From: Nectonema munidae
Lineage: Eukaryota; Nematomorpha; Nectonematoida; Nectonematidae
Direction: 5' to 3'
Length of the DNA stretch: 64,000 nt
NCBI GenBank assembly: GCA_030549495.1
Contig: JAUIRK010000908.1
Location: 372,001-436,000, forward strand
A model generated the notes under the pieces. It worked only from the letters and a program-made list of their open reading frames with translations, ran no database searches and was not told the DNA's origin. Each line of letters starts with the position of its first letter. The stretch's first letter is position 1. The translations under genes and the position numbers were made by a program. Shown here piece by piece: positions 52,925 through 64,000 of this stretch.

Positions 52925-54080
52925 GCCTATCTTGTATGTTTAGAGTTTGGAATATCCCTTAAAAAACTCCAGCAATATTTACCCTGATGTTTGAATCTCA
53001 ACGACCTTGATAGCTTTCTTTCATTATTTTAATGTCTTGGTTAAAGCGTTCACTTGCTCTTCGTTTACTTTAACCAAATTTTATGGAAGCTAAATCAAAT
53101 GTCTGTGTAGCTGTAAGTAATGTATTTTAATCCAAGTGCTTGTAATTCCACAATTTCTTAAAAATTACTTGCTTTTTATTTTCAAAAAACTTTTTTACCA
53201 CATTAGAAAATGTATTCCAGGCGTTTACTTCTGCTTCAGTCTTCGTTAATAGAAAATTTGGATCTTTGAATAGTTTTCTTATTTGATATCCGGCCAAAAT
53301 TCTTTGTTTCTTTTTTTCATCCCTAACCTTTGGAAAACTTTAAACAATTTCTCCTGAATGATCAAGAGCTTCATGAAACCTAATTTTATTTGTATAGCTG
53401 GACAACAATATTTTTTCTGTCAATTGTTAATGATATTCTTGTCGCCCGGCGTTATACGTTATCTTGGTTTGCGAATTCTTTTTTAACCAATGATCTATAG
53501 TAGTCCTACTGTCCAAGTAGCAAAGAAAACAAGGATATTTTATGTATTCTCCCATCCTGTCCTAATATAAAAAATTTAGTATTGCAATTTTTCCAAAATT
53601 GATATAATCTTTCATATCCTTCTTTCATTTCTAGAGAGAATATCCTATTGGAATTGCTCTTTTAGATCTATCGATAAAAAATCTCCAATTATTTGTATTA
53701 TGTGTAAGTAGTCCAATTGAAAAAAGAAGCTGCAAAAATATTGACACAGGTAGGTCTTCATTGTGAATAATGGATCGCATGGCTGGTTGGATATTTAAGA
53801 TAATGTTTATTTTTTATTAAACCATTTAACATTCACAAGACAAAAGTAGCAGTTATCCAAATGATTTGTAGGGTCTCTCCAAACAATAGCAATGCCAAAC
53901 TGAAAATAAACACTTTTACTCTTTGCGACCATAATCTTAAAGTTTCTAAGAAAGTTTTACGAAATTTGTGAGGAGCCCAACTTTTGTCCTGATTTCCAAG
54001 TGGTATTTTGAAGTAAACAAGATACACTCTTTTTACAAAATCAGTAATATTACGCCTTTGACATTTTAAAGCAAAATTAC
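52925..54080 (-). pseudogene. Degraded near-full copy of the LADYCW repeat-protein family
   Basis: In changing minus-strand frames: VYLVYFKIPLGNQDKSWAPH, KFRKTFLETLRLW, FLCYLDSRTTIDHW, AGYQIRKLFKDPNF, NAWNTFSNVVKKFFENKKQ and ERFNQDIKIMKESYQGR, then VNYCWSFLRDIPN. These are, in order, the N-terminal, central (PCFLCEWDSR-like) and C-terminal (GERFHQDI...YQG.W...ADYCW) blocks of the family also seen at 19935-20480. At least ten stops or frame changes, so it is old. Function unknown. Confidence 0.62.
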
Positions 54081-55278
54081 CTAAAAATTTTAAAGCAATA
54101 TGTAACTTGATCGTTAAGGCACTCCTTCATTAAAGATTTATCAATTAAACTACATTAAATTCTACAACACAAAAACAATTTTAAGACAAACGCTAAAGCT
54201 TTTTGTTAAAGCTTTATTTTGTAAATGCAGATTTTGCAAAAATAAAAAAAAATTTCATACGTTATTCAAATCAAAATAGTGTGAAAACCTTCTGCGATTA
54301 AGCAAATTGAAGATCATATTTAGATTCAGCATCTCAGAATAAATCAAAATGAGTTCAAAATGATCTTGACTATTCAAAATTTTTCCTCAATTTATATAAA
54401 AGTTGACAAGTATAGAGAAAGTTGTGTACTTACTAGTACAAGTTTAGGGGAACCCCTTTAAGAAGAAGGCTTCTTGTAAAGCAGGGTTTCTTAACCTTTT
54501 TATAGATTCGCACCCCTTTTGATTCTAAATTTTTAATTCAAAAAATAAGATTTTTCTTTTAATTCAAAAGTAAAAAGGTTTTAATGACTTGATTGTTGTT
54601 GTTTTTTGAAATTAAAACTTCATATCTTGGCTCTTTTGAATATAATGCAATTCTTATATCGTATTCCAAATTGAGTCGAGTTCTATTTTTGGTTTTGGTT
54701 TGGAGTAAGGAAGAAAAACTTTGTTCACACAAATAAGTAGTTGAAAAGGGTACCAATACTTGAAGGGCCTTTTTACACAATTCAGGAAAAGTTTGCAGTT
54801 GCGAAGCCCAAAATTGATGTAATTCAGACGTGTTGAAATACAATTGTAGCTCTCTATTATGTCTCAATTCTATAAGTTCATCTTTAACTGCGTCTTCATC
54901 CTCAAGATCATCCAAATTTTGTAAAAATGATTAACCCTCGCTTGACGGACTCTATGCATTTTTTACACCGGTAAACTTTGATTGATTTTTTAACCCATTA
55001 GCTCAATGGTAACCCATAATAAAAACTAGATGTAAACTTTTTATTAGTGGTCTTTTAAGTATTAAAAAAATAAAATAGGGTTTTCAACTTTAATTTACAT
55101 TAAAAAAATGAAAAAAACTAAATTTTGCAAAAAAAATTAAATATATATGGCGTTAAGTTTTTTTATAACACTTGAAACACACACATATATATATATATTA
55201 TTATTTTTATTTATTACATTTTCTTACAAATTGAAAAATAATGAAATATGATAGTGTGGCAAAACATTTTATTAAATT

Positions 55279-57028
55279 TTAAAATAAAAATACTTCATTT
55301 GCAATTTGGGCATAAAACAGTAGAGTGCTTTTTGCATAAAAAAACTTGACATTTTCACATTTTCTTGTTGTTTTATTAGCTTTTGAAACGCAAAACGGAC
55401 AAGACGCTCGTTTTTTGCTCAAACTTCTTTGTCCACTTGATTCAGGTTGAGATGCAGGAAAACCGTAAAAAGCCAAAAGGTTCTTTATGTTTATAGGCAT
55501 TTCCAAAATAGACGAGCGAACTTTCATGCTTTCTTCTGATAAGGCAAAAGCAAGTTTTTTGATGAAAAATTTTCTGCCGCTGTCTTTACCTTTGGGAAAA
55601 GACTGTGGAGAATTGAAATTCAAGATCACCCAACTATTTAGAGCACAAATATCTAAATAGTTGCAAAAAACAGCAAGAGTCCATTTTCTTGATGGTTTAT
55701 ATGCACGATAAGCTTTTAATATTTTATTTCCAACATCTACGCCCCCTTTATATTTATTATAGGCTAATATGCTTTCAGGTTTTGAAGCAATGTTAGTTAC
55801 TTGAACGTTTTTATGCTGAGAAGATAGCAAATAAACAACTTTAAAATTTCTACGCGCATGTCTCTTAGGTATATAGGCAGAGATAGATACGTAATCAGTA
55901 AATGATACGACTTTCACATTCGTTTAGCTTCAATTTTTTAGATGTGTTGGCCTAAAAACTATTGGGAGAAATCTTTTGTTTGACATTATTGTGCCACACA
56001 AAGACAAACTTTTTGAATAAGCCCAGACAGCAAGCGCGTGTGTGGTAAAAAATCTATCAGTATATAAACCACAACCTTGAGGAACTTTGCAGTTGTCGAC
56101 TAATCTTTTCACTATTGTTTCCCCTGAAAAATAAGAGGAATCTTCCAATCCAGACACGTATATTTCAGGCCGCATGTAGTAGAAAAACTTGGAATCACAA
56201 ATGTGATAAAATTTTATACCGTATCTTCCAGGTTTGTGAGGATCGTATACTTTCAATGAGGTGCGTCCTCTGAAAGAAACCAATTGCTCATCAATTGTAA
56301 CAGCATGATGAGGAGTCCAAAACTTTGAAAAAATACTAGCAAAGTGATCGTGGATGAAACGGATGGCGCTAATTTTGTCGTTCATGTCACGCTTTTCTTT
56401 TTCATCAAACCTTATAAAAACATGTATAAGGAAAAACATGTCACGACCAAGTGCAGCTCTCAAAAATGGGCTAGCGTAGGAAGAGAACAAGTCTCAGGTT
56501 TTAATTTTCTGGTCACCATTCTGACCAATATATAACAAAACAGAAAAATATGATAAAATGTGGTGTATTTTGAAAGCTTGATAGCAATGAATCAAATTTG
56601 GATGTTTTGGTTCATTTGATCTAAAATAAATCAATATAAAAAAAGAACAGGTATGCATCTAAAACTTACTTATAATTTATCTCAAGCTTCCGCATAGTCA
56701 TGCTGTATATATGATGAACAACTTCACACGTTAGAAAGGATTTGAAAACCTCCAAAATATGTGAATTATTTTTACAAGTCCCTTGAGGACCAGGAGGATG
56801 GCGAGCAAAATTTCTTATGTTTATGCGCTCAACTCTACCCCTTAGTGTAGACGGAGGAATCCAAGAATATTGAGTTGAATCTGGAGCTACCAAATTCTCA
56901 TCAATCTCATTCTGCAGATCCATTGAAGAGAGTAAAGAACTATCAGTAGTTAGAGTTGAGGAGTTTGAAGCGAAATCAAAACTTTCTTCCGAAGTAGACA
57001 TGGAGAAACGAACAATAAGATTTTTCAA
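55279..57028 (-). pseudogene. piggyBac transposase, almost open
   Basis: N-terminal frame 57028-56666: acidic-serine start, then PSTLRGRVERINIRNFARHP-PGPQG. It ends at a good donor (ATAA|GTAAGT), so the ~170 bases to the next frame may be an intron (acceptor-like TTGGTCAG near 56525). Frame 56490-55279 has VTIDEQLVSFRGRTSLKVYD, GLYTDRFFTTHAL, YIPKRHARRNFKVV, YNKYKGGVDVGNKILKAYRA and the C-terminal cysteine domain (CPFCVSK). The catalytic aspartates IDEQ, TDRFF and GGVD are all present. Two in-frame stops lie near 55920-55930, where the sense could also be restored by a frame change. The enzyme would cut and paste at TTAA. Confidence 0.8.
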
Positions 57029-57126
57029 AAAAAACGCAGTAGAAAACGAAAGATAAAATGCAAAGACTGATCAAATAATCAATAAATAGTTCTTTCCTTT
57101 ATATTGATTATAATAACGAATTATAT

Positions 57127-57560
57127 CGATGTGCAAGTTATCATTCCCCACAGTGCCGTTATCTTAACGCAGTAGAAAACGAAAGATCGTTGCATGTATA
57201 AATAAAATGGAATTGCGTAATGGAAAACGCATCATCAAAAAAACTCTTCTGATGTAAAGTGATATCAAGTAAACCACATATTGCTCAAATAATCAACAGA
57301 TAGTTATTGATTATGATGACAAAAATATCGATGCGCAAGTTATCATTCCCCACAGTGCCGTTATCGTTGCATGTATAAATAAAATGGAATTGCGTAATGG
57401 AAAACTCATCATCAAAAAAACTCTTGTGATGTAAAATGAGAAACCACATATTTCTTTATATTTTATTTCATAACGTATTAAAGTCGATAGAGTATGTTAT
57501 CATGCCACACGCCATTATCCATGATATGTATGAATGAATTGGAATGCACCAAAACTTTCC
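57127..57560. repeat. Tandemly duplicated promoter-like region in the piggyBac
   Basis: A block with AAGTTATCATTCCCCACAGT, GCCGTTATC, GTTGCATGTATAAATAAAAT and GGAATTGCGTAATGGAAAAC, then TCATCAAAAAAACTCTT, occurs twice (57127-57260 and 57333-57430). A decayed third copy (57485-57550) follows. A further short piece, CGCAGTAGAAAACGAAAGAT, is repeated at 57035 and 57160. The copies lie upstream of the transposase start and each carries TATAAATA. Confidence 0.8.
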
Positions 57561-59612
57561 TCACATGAGTATGAAATTACATCTTTCAAAAGTTATATTC
57601 TCCTATAGGGCTATATTTAATTTGAAGATATATGGCGTTAAACTATATCAAAAAATTATTGCTATAAAATTTAAATCTTCAGCAAAAATGCCATATATTA
57701 CTTTTCTCTTGCCTTTTTTTTCCTAGTTACATAGTTTTCGATTAAAAATATTAAAAAATTGCAAATAATTGAAAGGTGTAAAATTTACATAGAGTCCGTC
57801 AACCGAGTAAATAAAAAAGAGTCCGTCAAGCAAGGGTGGATCCAGTTTTCTTTAGTTTTGAGGTCACCTGGAAGAAAATAATCTTCAAAACAATTGGAAA
57901 GTTTTTGTAAGTGCTGGACAAAACTTTCAACCAGATCTGTTTCTAGTATTTCATTGTTTCTTCTAAGGAAGAAAAGTTTGCCAAGTTGCCATTTTCAAGT
58001 CGCTTTAATCTATAAGAAAAGTTTTTCTTTAAAAAAGCACATATTTTTTCTCTGTCTCTCACAATATTTAGATTTTTTCCTGCAGTGAAAGATTAACCTG
58101 ATTCAGTGCAGAAAAAATATCAGCTAGATAGGCTAACTTTTTAATAAACTTGAGATCATCAAAAACTTCAGCCGTTTGTGAGAGTGTTCTTTGAGAAAAT
58201 ATTTTATTTCTTCTTTTAGTTCAAACATCCGTGTCAAAACACGCCCACGCGACAGCCATCTCACTTCCGTATGATACAGAAGGACAATGTGTTCTCGACC
58301 CATTTCCTCACAAAGGGCTTGAAACAAACGATGATTTAAAGAACGGCTTCTAATGAAATTAACAACTTTAACACAAGTATCCAAAGCATCTTTTAAATCT
58401 TGTGGCATAGGTTTTATTGTAAGTGAATACCGATGAAGAAAACAATGCGTTACTTTTAGATCCGGAACTTTTTTTTCATAATTTCAGCTAAACCAGACCG
58501 GTTAACAATCATAACTGGAGCCTCATCAGTGCAATTGAGCCAACTTTTTCAAAGTTGACATTATTTCTTGGAAAAAAAGACTTATTAAATCAAAAATATC
58601 TTTAGCTTTAGCTGTTTTCTTCAATGGTTCACAAAAAAGAAAATTTTCTTCTATGCTTTTTTCTTTGACGTATCTTACAACTACCAAAAGTTGACAATAG
58701 TTGTATACGTCTGTAGATTCATCCACTTGTAGGGCAATTTTCACAGGACTAGAATTTAAATCTGCAATAACTTGCTCAAGAATATCTTTACTAATGTCTA
58801 TAATTCTATTATGTATTACGTCATTTGATAAAGGAACCTTTTGAAATTTTTGCATCGCTACTTTACTACCAAGAAGAATCTCTGCCATTTCTAAAACACA
58901 TGGCTTTATCAGTTCTTCAACAATAGTATGCGGCTTTTTGGTTTTAGCAATGTGATATGCAACAACGTAGGAGGCACAAAGTATAGGCTTTTCTGTTGGA
59001 GAAAATTCAAAGGATGGAAGTTTTCCAGTTTGGTCAAATCTTAATTTTTGCTTTTAACTACACCTCATCATTTCCTGATTTTTTCCGCCATGCTGATTTT
59101 TAAAATGTTCATCAAGTTTTGATGCAAAGTCCAAAAGCATAGCTAGAAAAAAAGGAAAAATTTTGCCTATCGGAAGCATCCATCAACCAGTCCCATTACC
59201 CCCAAATAGTCTGGACGATGTACAACTAAGCATTGAACCTCAACTGTTTGTTCAAAGTGAACTAAATGATATGTTGTGAGATCTTGGTTTAATTGAGAAC
59301 AATTTTTTGGTTGCAGACCTGTCAGTCATTTTGTTAACATACATAAGTAATTAAAGGATTCAAAGGCTTCTTATTATAAAAACGATGTATATTTGCATTT
59401 TATTTTCTGTTTTTTTGACTAATGAAACTGCATTATTTAGTGTAATTCAGTGCAATCAATCATTTTGATTGGTTTATATAATGAAAGCGGTTTATATAAA
59501 CCTTTGGAGCTAACCTCATCAATGAAATTTTTATCTATAATTTTACTAATCTTGATCTATACAAAAATATGTATTTTCTTTTTATTAATGATCCTATTAA
59601 TGTTTTGAATAA

Positions 59613-59969
59613 AGTTGTTGTTGTTGTTGTTGTTCTTCTTCTTCTTCTTCTTCTTCTTCTTCTTCTTCTTCTTCTTCTTCTTCTTCTTCTTCTTCTTCTT
59701 CTTCTTCTTCTTCTTCTTCTTCTTCTTCTTCTTCTTCTTCTTCTTCTTCTTCTTCTTCTTCTTCTTCTTCTTCTTCTTCTTCTTCTTCTTCTTCTTCTTC
59801 TTCTTCTTCTTCTTCTTCTTCTTCTTCTTCTTCTTCTTCTTCTTCTTCTTCTTCTTCTTCTTCTTCTTCTTCTTCTTCTTCTTCTTCTTCTTCTTCTTCT
59901 TCTTCTTCTTCTTCTTCTTCTTCTTCTTCTTCTTCTTCTTCTTCTTCTTCTTCTTCTTCTTCTTCTTCT
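59613..59969. repeat. Very long (TTC)n / (GAA)n microsatellite, preceded by (GTT)n
   Basis: Seven GTT units are followed by about 112 uninterrupted TTC units. Any protein read from here (poly-Leu, poly-Phe, poly-Glu) is an artefact. Confidence 0.97.
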
Positions 59970-60559
59970 ATTTTGTCAAATTTTTTGATAGCATTATTTT
60001 TGAGTATGCACAAGTTTGTACAAATTATATATACTGTAAATCTCCCATAATTCTCCGTTATTTATCTCTTTTTTGTATCAGCTAATTTGGCAATAAATAC
60101 TTTTAAAAGCATTAATAACATTAGATATTTAATAATATTAAACATAAAATAATGAAATCGTATTTTAACCAGATATGAATGTTCTATTCATTTTGCATTT
60201 TGAACTGTTTTAAAAATTTACTTCATTTGATGTTAGAAGATCTTTCAACTAGAAAATATTAAATCAACTTAATATTTCGGATAAGCTTCAAAATACAAAA
60301 TTGTAATTCCTTGATCCGACATTTTGTTGTGAAGTGGGAAGAAATAAACAAACAAACATTTTTAATGATTTTTTCAAATAAAATGCAATAAACAAACTAA
60401 CAACATTTTAATTAATTAACCACCTAATTTAAATATTTTTTAAATGTGTTATTTTCAAACAATGGACAAGACTTGATGTTTATAAAAATATTGAATTTAC
60501 GTTTATTTTATTTTTTTATATAATTTTCCTTTCGCCAAAATATCATGACACACATTATC
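59970..60559. other. No gene recognised
   Basis: AT-rich, nothing supported. Confidence 0.35.
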
Positions 60560-60612
60560 CAGTGGCAGTTCTAGAAAATTTCTATGGGGGGGGGGGGGGG
60601 GGGGGGGGGGGG
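60560..60612. repeat. hAT-type end followed by a 27-base G-run
   Basis: CAGTGGCAGTTCTAGAAAAT has the form of a hAT terminus. Poly(G) follows at 60586-60612. No partner end was found. Confidence 0.45.
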
Positions 60613-60805
60613 AGGATAATTAAAATTATGGTTCAAATTTTTAGAGGTTCACACATTTACTATATTATTTTTGGTTCAAAAATTCATCCTAAATGAACCC
60701 AAAGTTTTAACAACGCTCTCCGTTTGAGGAACATGAGGCCAGGTGTAGACAACAATAGTTACCGATTAGACGTAGGTATGGCTAACAATTCAATATTGAT
60801 AAACA

Positions 60806-62800
60806 GGGCCGGAGATTGACTTTTCCATGATTACTGGGCTCACAATATTTTTACATTTATCGAGAATCTGAGAGCCGAATTTGAAGAATGATAACAAAAA
60901 AATAAAACTTTTCAAAAAATGCAATATTTTTAATGCGCAAATTGCAAAAGACAAACCAGCAAAGTATAAGTGTAGGCCTTAATACGTTATTTACGGTAAG
61001 GCTTGATATTGTTCGTCTGAACAAACGTGTACTGCAGATAGTAGGTTAGTTTAGGGTCAAAAAGTGTGGATGCCTGGATACGGCGTGGGTATCTAGAGGG
61101 AAAGTGTTTACATATCTCCTCGGTCTTAGGTTGTATACCCATGCCATTCATGGCGATTACTGCAAGATCCGACAGTCGTTCTGTATTCATAGTCGTTCTC
61201 AGCCAAGTGTGTATCCTCTTAACACAGGAAAATGACCGTTCTGCTTCAGTGCTACCGATTGGAAGGACGGCTAGTATTTTAAGAAGTTCTCTCACATTTG
61301 GAAGGAACATTTCATCAGCATGGTTGGCCAGGAGAGATGTCACAGATATGTCGCCTATGGTGCCTTTGTTCATCCAGTAATTTAACCAGCGGAACATCTC
61401 GCTATCAAGACCAGCAGGTAATGGTAACACATGAAACCATTTGTCATGCAGCTTTTCAGTCAACTTTGGTAATCTTTCTTTGGTCTTCTGGAGAATCGCT
61501 TCTGGAACGAGACAGCATAGTTCATAATGGGCACGTTTGTCATCACTCAAAAGACATCTCAGTTCACTGCAGGTAGTATCAAGGAATGGAATAACCAAAG
61601 TTCTCTTCCAGTAGTCGAAAACTGTATCTGATGGATGGTTATCTCTCATCGTTTGTTTCCTACAGATACTTGGTCTCTGTTCACGTGAGCCAACAAGACT
61701 ACTTAGTTCTAGCACTTTACGATATACATGATCAAACCAGACGTCTACTTCTAAGCGTATGTCTTGATATGTCGACATAACCTGTTCTATTTTTTGGAAT
61801 CCTAGGTACACCTCCATATGGGAACCTTGTAATGCAGTCACGACTGGACGCAGTGGTTCCAACATCTCCTTGGCAATGACAAAGCTTACGATGTGTCCGA
61901 AGTCCACGAGCGTATGGCGAAGACCATTAGCCTTTGTTCTAGTGGAGGAATCCCAGTTCCAATCATCGTTGTTTGGATAGAATCTCTCATCTTTGGTCGG
62001 CTGACAGATTTCATTCAGAGTAGCAACTATGTATTCATGTAGTTGAAAAATAGTTTCAAATGTCGTGTGCTGTTCGACCTAACCGGTTTTACACAGGTTC
62101 TTCAGCTTTGCTTTTCTCATATCTAGTGCCAGTAAATCAATAATGATCTTAAAAAAGCGTTGCCACTTGGGTGAATTGTCGAAGAAGCTGCAAAGCTCAC
62201 GCCATGTGCCCATCATATTGTGTATTGATGATATTTTGCATGCATTACAAATAACAAGATTTAAGGAATGGAGGCAATATTCTTGGAATTGGGCGTCAGA
62301 GGCAAGCTTTAAAATTTCAACTCGAAGCTGTAGTGTCATAAGCCTGGCCACGGCAGTGACTAAGGTCGATCCGATTTTTTTAGGGATTCTTTGATAGCTA
62401 CAGCTATTTCCACACCGGTTGTCCTTTCAAGATCAACTAAATCTAACAACACTTCCCGCTTTCTTGGCTTTGAAGCATCATCAACAAAGTCAACTATCCT
62501 GAGGCGCACAGATAAAATTTCACGTCCATTCGAGGTAGTTTCATCGGCTATTATAGAAAAGTGAGGACATTTTCTGATACATTCTCTGAAGTTGTCTCGG
62601 ATGATATCAGCAGCAACATGTATCACATCGTTCTGAAGTGTCTTACTCGTGTATCGAGAGTGGGCAGGACCGATTACCAGGTGGTCATTCAGTTCTGGGC
62701 ACGTTTTTGCCATCAACCGTAGGAATGGGACGAAATTTCCTACATTGCTAGATAGAGATTCACTAAATTCTACTCTGTCATCTGTGATCTCGCAGTGCTA
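60806..62800 (-). mobile_element. hAT transposon (DUF4371/ZMYM1-like), few breaks
   Basis: The minus strand reads FSESLSSNVGNFVPFLRLMA, RYTSKTLQNDVIHVAADIIR and FSIIADETT (first catalytic D), then AKLKNLCKT, DYWKRTLVIPFLDTTCSELR, FLPNVRELLKILAVLPIGST and EAERSFSCVKRIHTWLRTTM, ending NTERLSDLAVIAMNG. This is DUF4371 followed by the hAT dimerisation domain. Breaks: a frame change in an A-run near 62375, another nearby, and a TAG at 62079 replacing the conserved tryptophan after CKT(R). The last 306 codons are open. CAGGGCCGGAGATTGAC at 60806 is probably one terminus; the N-terminal BED or zinc-finger part is missing. Confidence 0.8.
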
Positions 62801-62993
62801 TCTGTTGCTTTGTAAATAACATTACAGCATCGACAATATAAGGCAACACTCAACACAATATAATATAATATAACGACAATATAAGGCGCACAGGGTGTGA
62901 CGCTTTACCTCAGGGGGTACGAAGTACTACATTTAAATATAAGAAGTGCCTAAACTTTAGTTTTTAAGCAAATATAAATATATTAGAATGTAG
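62801..62993. other. Junction between two hAT copies
   Basis: GACAATATAAGGC occurs twice (about 62833 and 62877) around a TATAA-rich stretch. The break between the two oppositely oriented hAT copies lies here. Confidence 0.35.
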
Positions 62994-63863
62994 TGAAAAA
63001 TTAAATGCTTTCAAAGAAAAGTTACATCTCTGTCGTCGACGAGTTGAAAAAGGTAATCATTTGAATTTTCCATCACTCGAAGAAATGAGCGATGAAGATG
63101 AGTCCCTAATTCCAAGTGTTCGAGAAGAAGTTGGTAACCATTTGGATATATTATCCAAGTCATTTGGTGGATATTTTGAAGGGGGAAATCTAGAAGCCTC
63201 TGAAAAATTGATAATAAATCCATATTCTTTTAATTTGGATTATATGCCGAATAATGAAACGTTGAAAGAAGATCTTATTGAATTGCGCACAAACTGTGTT
63301 TTTCAAATGCAGTTTGAAAGCAAAACTTTGGAACAATATTGGTGCTCGGCAATGGAGATGTTTCTAAGGCTTTGTAAAAAAGCACAAAGTATGCTTATTC
63401 CATTTGTGACAACTAACTTGTGCGAGTATGGATTTAGTACCCTTTTGTTAATAAAGACTAAATCTAGAAATCGCTTGAGTGCACAAGCAGATATGCGAAT
63501 TGCTATCAGTAGCAAAGTACCACGTTTTGAAAAACTCATATGCAAAAAACAGGAGCAAAATAGTGATTAAATTTGAGGTGGACTTTCTATAAAATTATTA
63601 GCTTTTTAAAAGAGAATAAAAAATTGAACTATTTTTTAAAATGGAAGTTGTTTGGATGTAGATTGTTTCATTTTATTTCCATATATTTCATTTTTGTTAA
63701 TATAGTACCTCATAAAAAATGATTATGCAAATTTTTGTCGTTTTTATATATCAACTTTTCTTTTAAATAAATTTGTAAATTTTTATTACATAAACTGTAA
63801 GGGGTGCAAAAAAAATTAAAAGTTTTTAGGGTTACGGAGCGTCAAAAAGGTTGGAAACCACTG
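62994..63863 (+). mobile_element. hAT 3' part (ZBED5-like): C-terminal coding region and right end
   Basis: The plus strand reads SEKLNAFKEKLHLCRRRVEK without a start, then FPSLEEM, LKEDLIELRTNCVFQMQFES, AMEMFLRLCKKAQSMLIPFV and TTNLCEYGFSTLLLIKTKSR, then ISSKVPRFEKLI. This is the hAT dimerisation end and is open for about 190 codons, with GFS in place of the usual SFS. After a 290-base 3' region the element ends GGTTGGAAACCACTG, a standard hAT terminus. The 5' two thirds are missing from the window side, so it is a truncated copy. It is related to but distinct from the hAT at 54482. Confidence 0.78.
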
Positions 63864-64000
63864 GTCTAGATAAAACAATCCACACCCTGTATCCGCCCTT
63901 GTATATATAATAATTTATTTCATGTTCAAATTGGTATCTAATTTAGGTAAACGCTTTCGAAAATCGAGAATATATACAGGTAAGAAACAAAGTGGTTAAA

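Larger units (their letters stand above)
54935..57836 (-). mobile_element. Young piggyBac transposon inserted in a hAT
   Basis: The left end CCCTCGCTTGACGGACTC follows TTAA (54931-54934). The right end in reverse is CCCTTGCTTGACGGACTC, with TGGA where TTAA is expected. Near the right end GAGTCCGTCAACCGAGTAAA is a second, subterminal copy of the repeat. The transposase fills most of the minus strand. The near-identical ends and nearly open reading frame suggest recent arrival. Confidence 0.85.
54482..59160 (-). mobile_element. hAT transposon (ZBED5-like), interrupted by a piggyBac
   Basis: The right part (58888-57840) encodes ALQVDESTDVYNYCQLLVVV, VKVVNFIRSRSLNHRLFQAL and LYHTEVRWLSRGRVLTRMFE, typical of ZBED5-like transposases with the catalytic W intact. 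Upstream, LDEHFKNQHGGKNQ and KPILCASYVVAYHIAKTKKP give the N-terminal part. The left part (54915-54559) carries the dimerisation end, PFSTTYLCEQSFSSLLQTKT and RTRLNLEYDIRIALYSKEPR. Its terminus CAGGGTTTCTTAACC lies at 54482. The two parts are separated by the piggyBac at 54935-57836. A few frame changes (near 58540, 58130 and 59060) make it inactive. The other terminus was not found. Confidence 0.78.

Noticed and set aside
59569-60085. Long open frames on both strands (poly-Leu, poly-Phe, poly-Glu)
   Set aside because: They are produced by the (TTC)n microsatellite and have no other coding character.

Overview
The window is AT-rich, intron-bearing animal DNA dominated by transposable elements. 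Two host genes can be read. One carries the arthropod neuropeptide proctolin (RYLPT directly behind a signal peptide), which places the sequence in an arthropod. The mix of caligid-like repeats (piggyBac, ZBED5-type hAT, Tigger, CR1/jockey LINEs, an arthropod-wide LADYCW-type repeat protein) makes a crustacean, most likely a parasitic copepod such as a sea louse, my best guess. The genus is inference.

Layout. 0-15.6 kb has no host gene that I can see. It holds a Tigger remnant (1.2-2.6 kb), two copies of a tRNA-derived SINE, a MITE, a Penelope-like GIY-YIG fragment, a hAT remnant, a faint LTR-like fossil, a hAT MITE with an exact 8-bp target duplication (8.56-8.84 kb), a broken jockey-type LINE, a Tigger MITE and a decayed piggyBac. 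15.6-18.1 kb is the proctolin gene, plus strand: exon 1 is clear, exon 2 likely, exon 3 tentative. 18.7-22.6 kb is a third SINE copy, a degraded LADYCW-family copy and unrecognised AT-rich DNA.

22.75-40.94 kb is a complete SURF4 (ER cargo receptor) gene on the minus strand. I assembled it from seven coding exons whose splice phases all agree: 831 nt, 276 residues. Over 17 kb is intron, filled with elements. Intron 6 holds a MULE split by a whole-looking 4.7-kb CR1-type LINE (target duplication up to 16 bp), a small tandem repeat, and a piggyBac whose middle is inverted. Intron 5 holds a 2.7-kb pogo-type transposon bounded by perfect 24-bp inverted repeats. Intron 1 is only 61 nt and appears to be a GC-AG intron.

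41-64 kb is again element-rich: a decayed LINE just upstream of SURF4, several hAT remnants, a 22-23 bp minisatellite, a Tc1/mariner-like remnant, a ~145-bp tandem array split by nested hAT-type insertions, a second LADYCW-family copy, a ZBED5-type hAT interrupted by a young piggyBac at 54.94-57.84 kb, a ~336-bp (TTC)n tract, and two more hAT copies at the right end.

I saw no CRISPR array, rRNA or convincing functional tRNA. The notable biology is the neuropeptide gene and the SURF4 gene, both too split up to show as long reading frames, and the nesting of elements within them.
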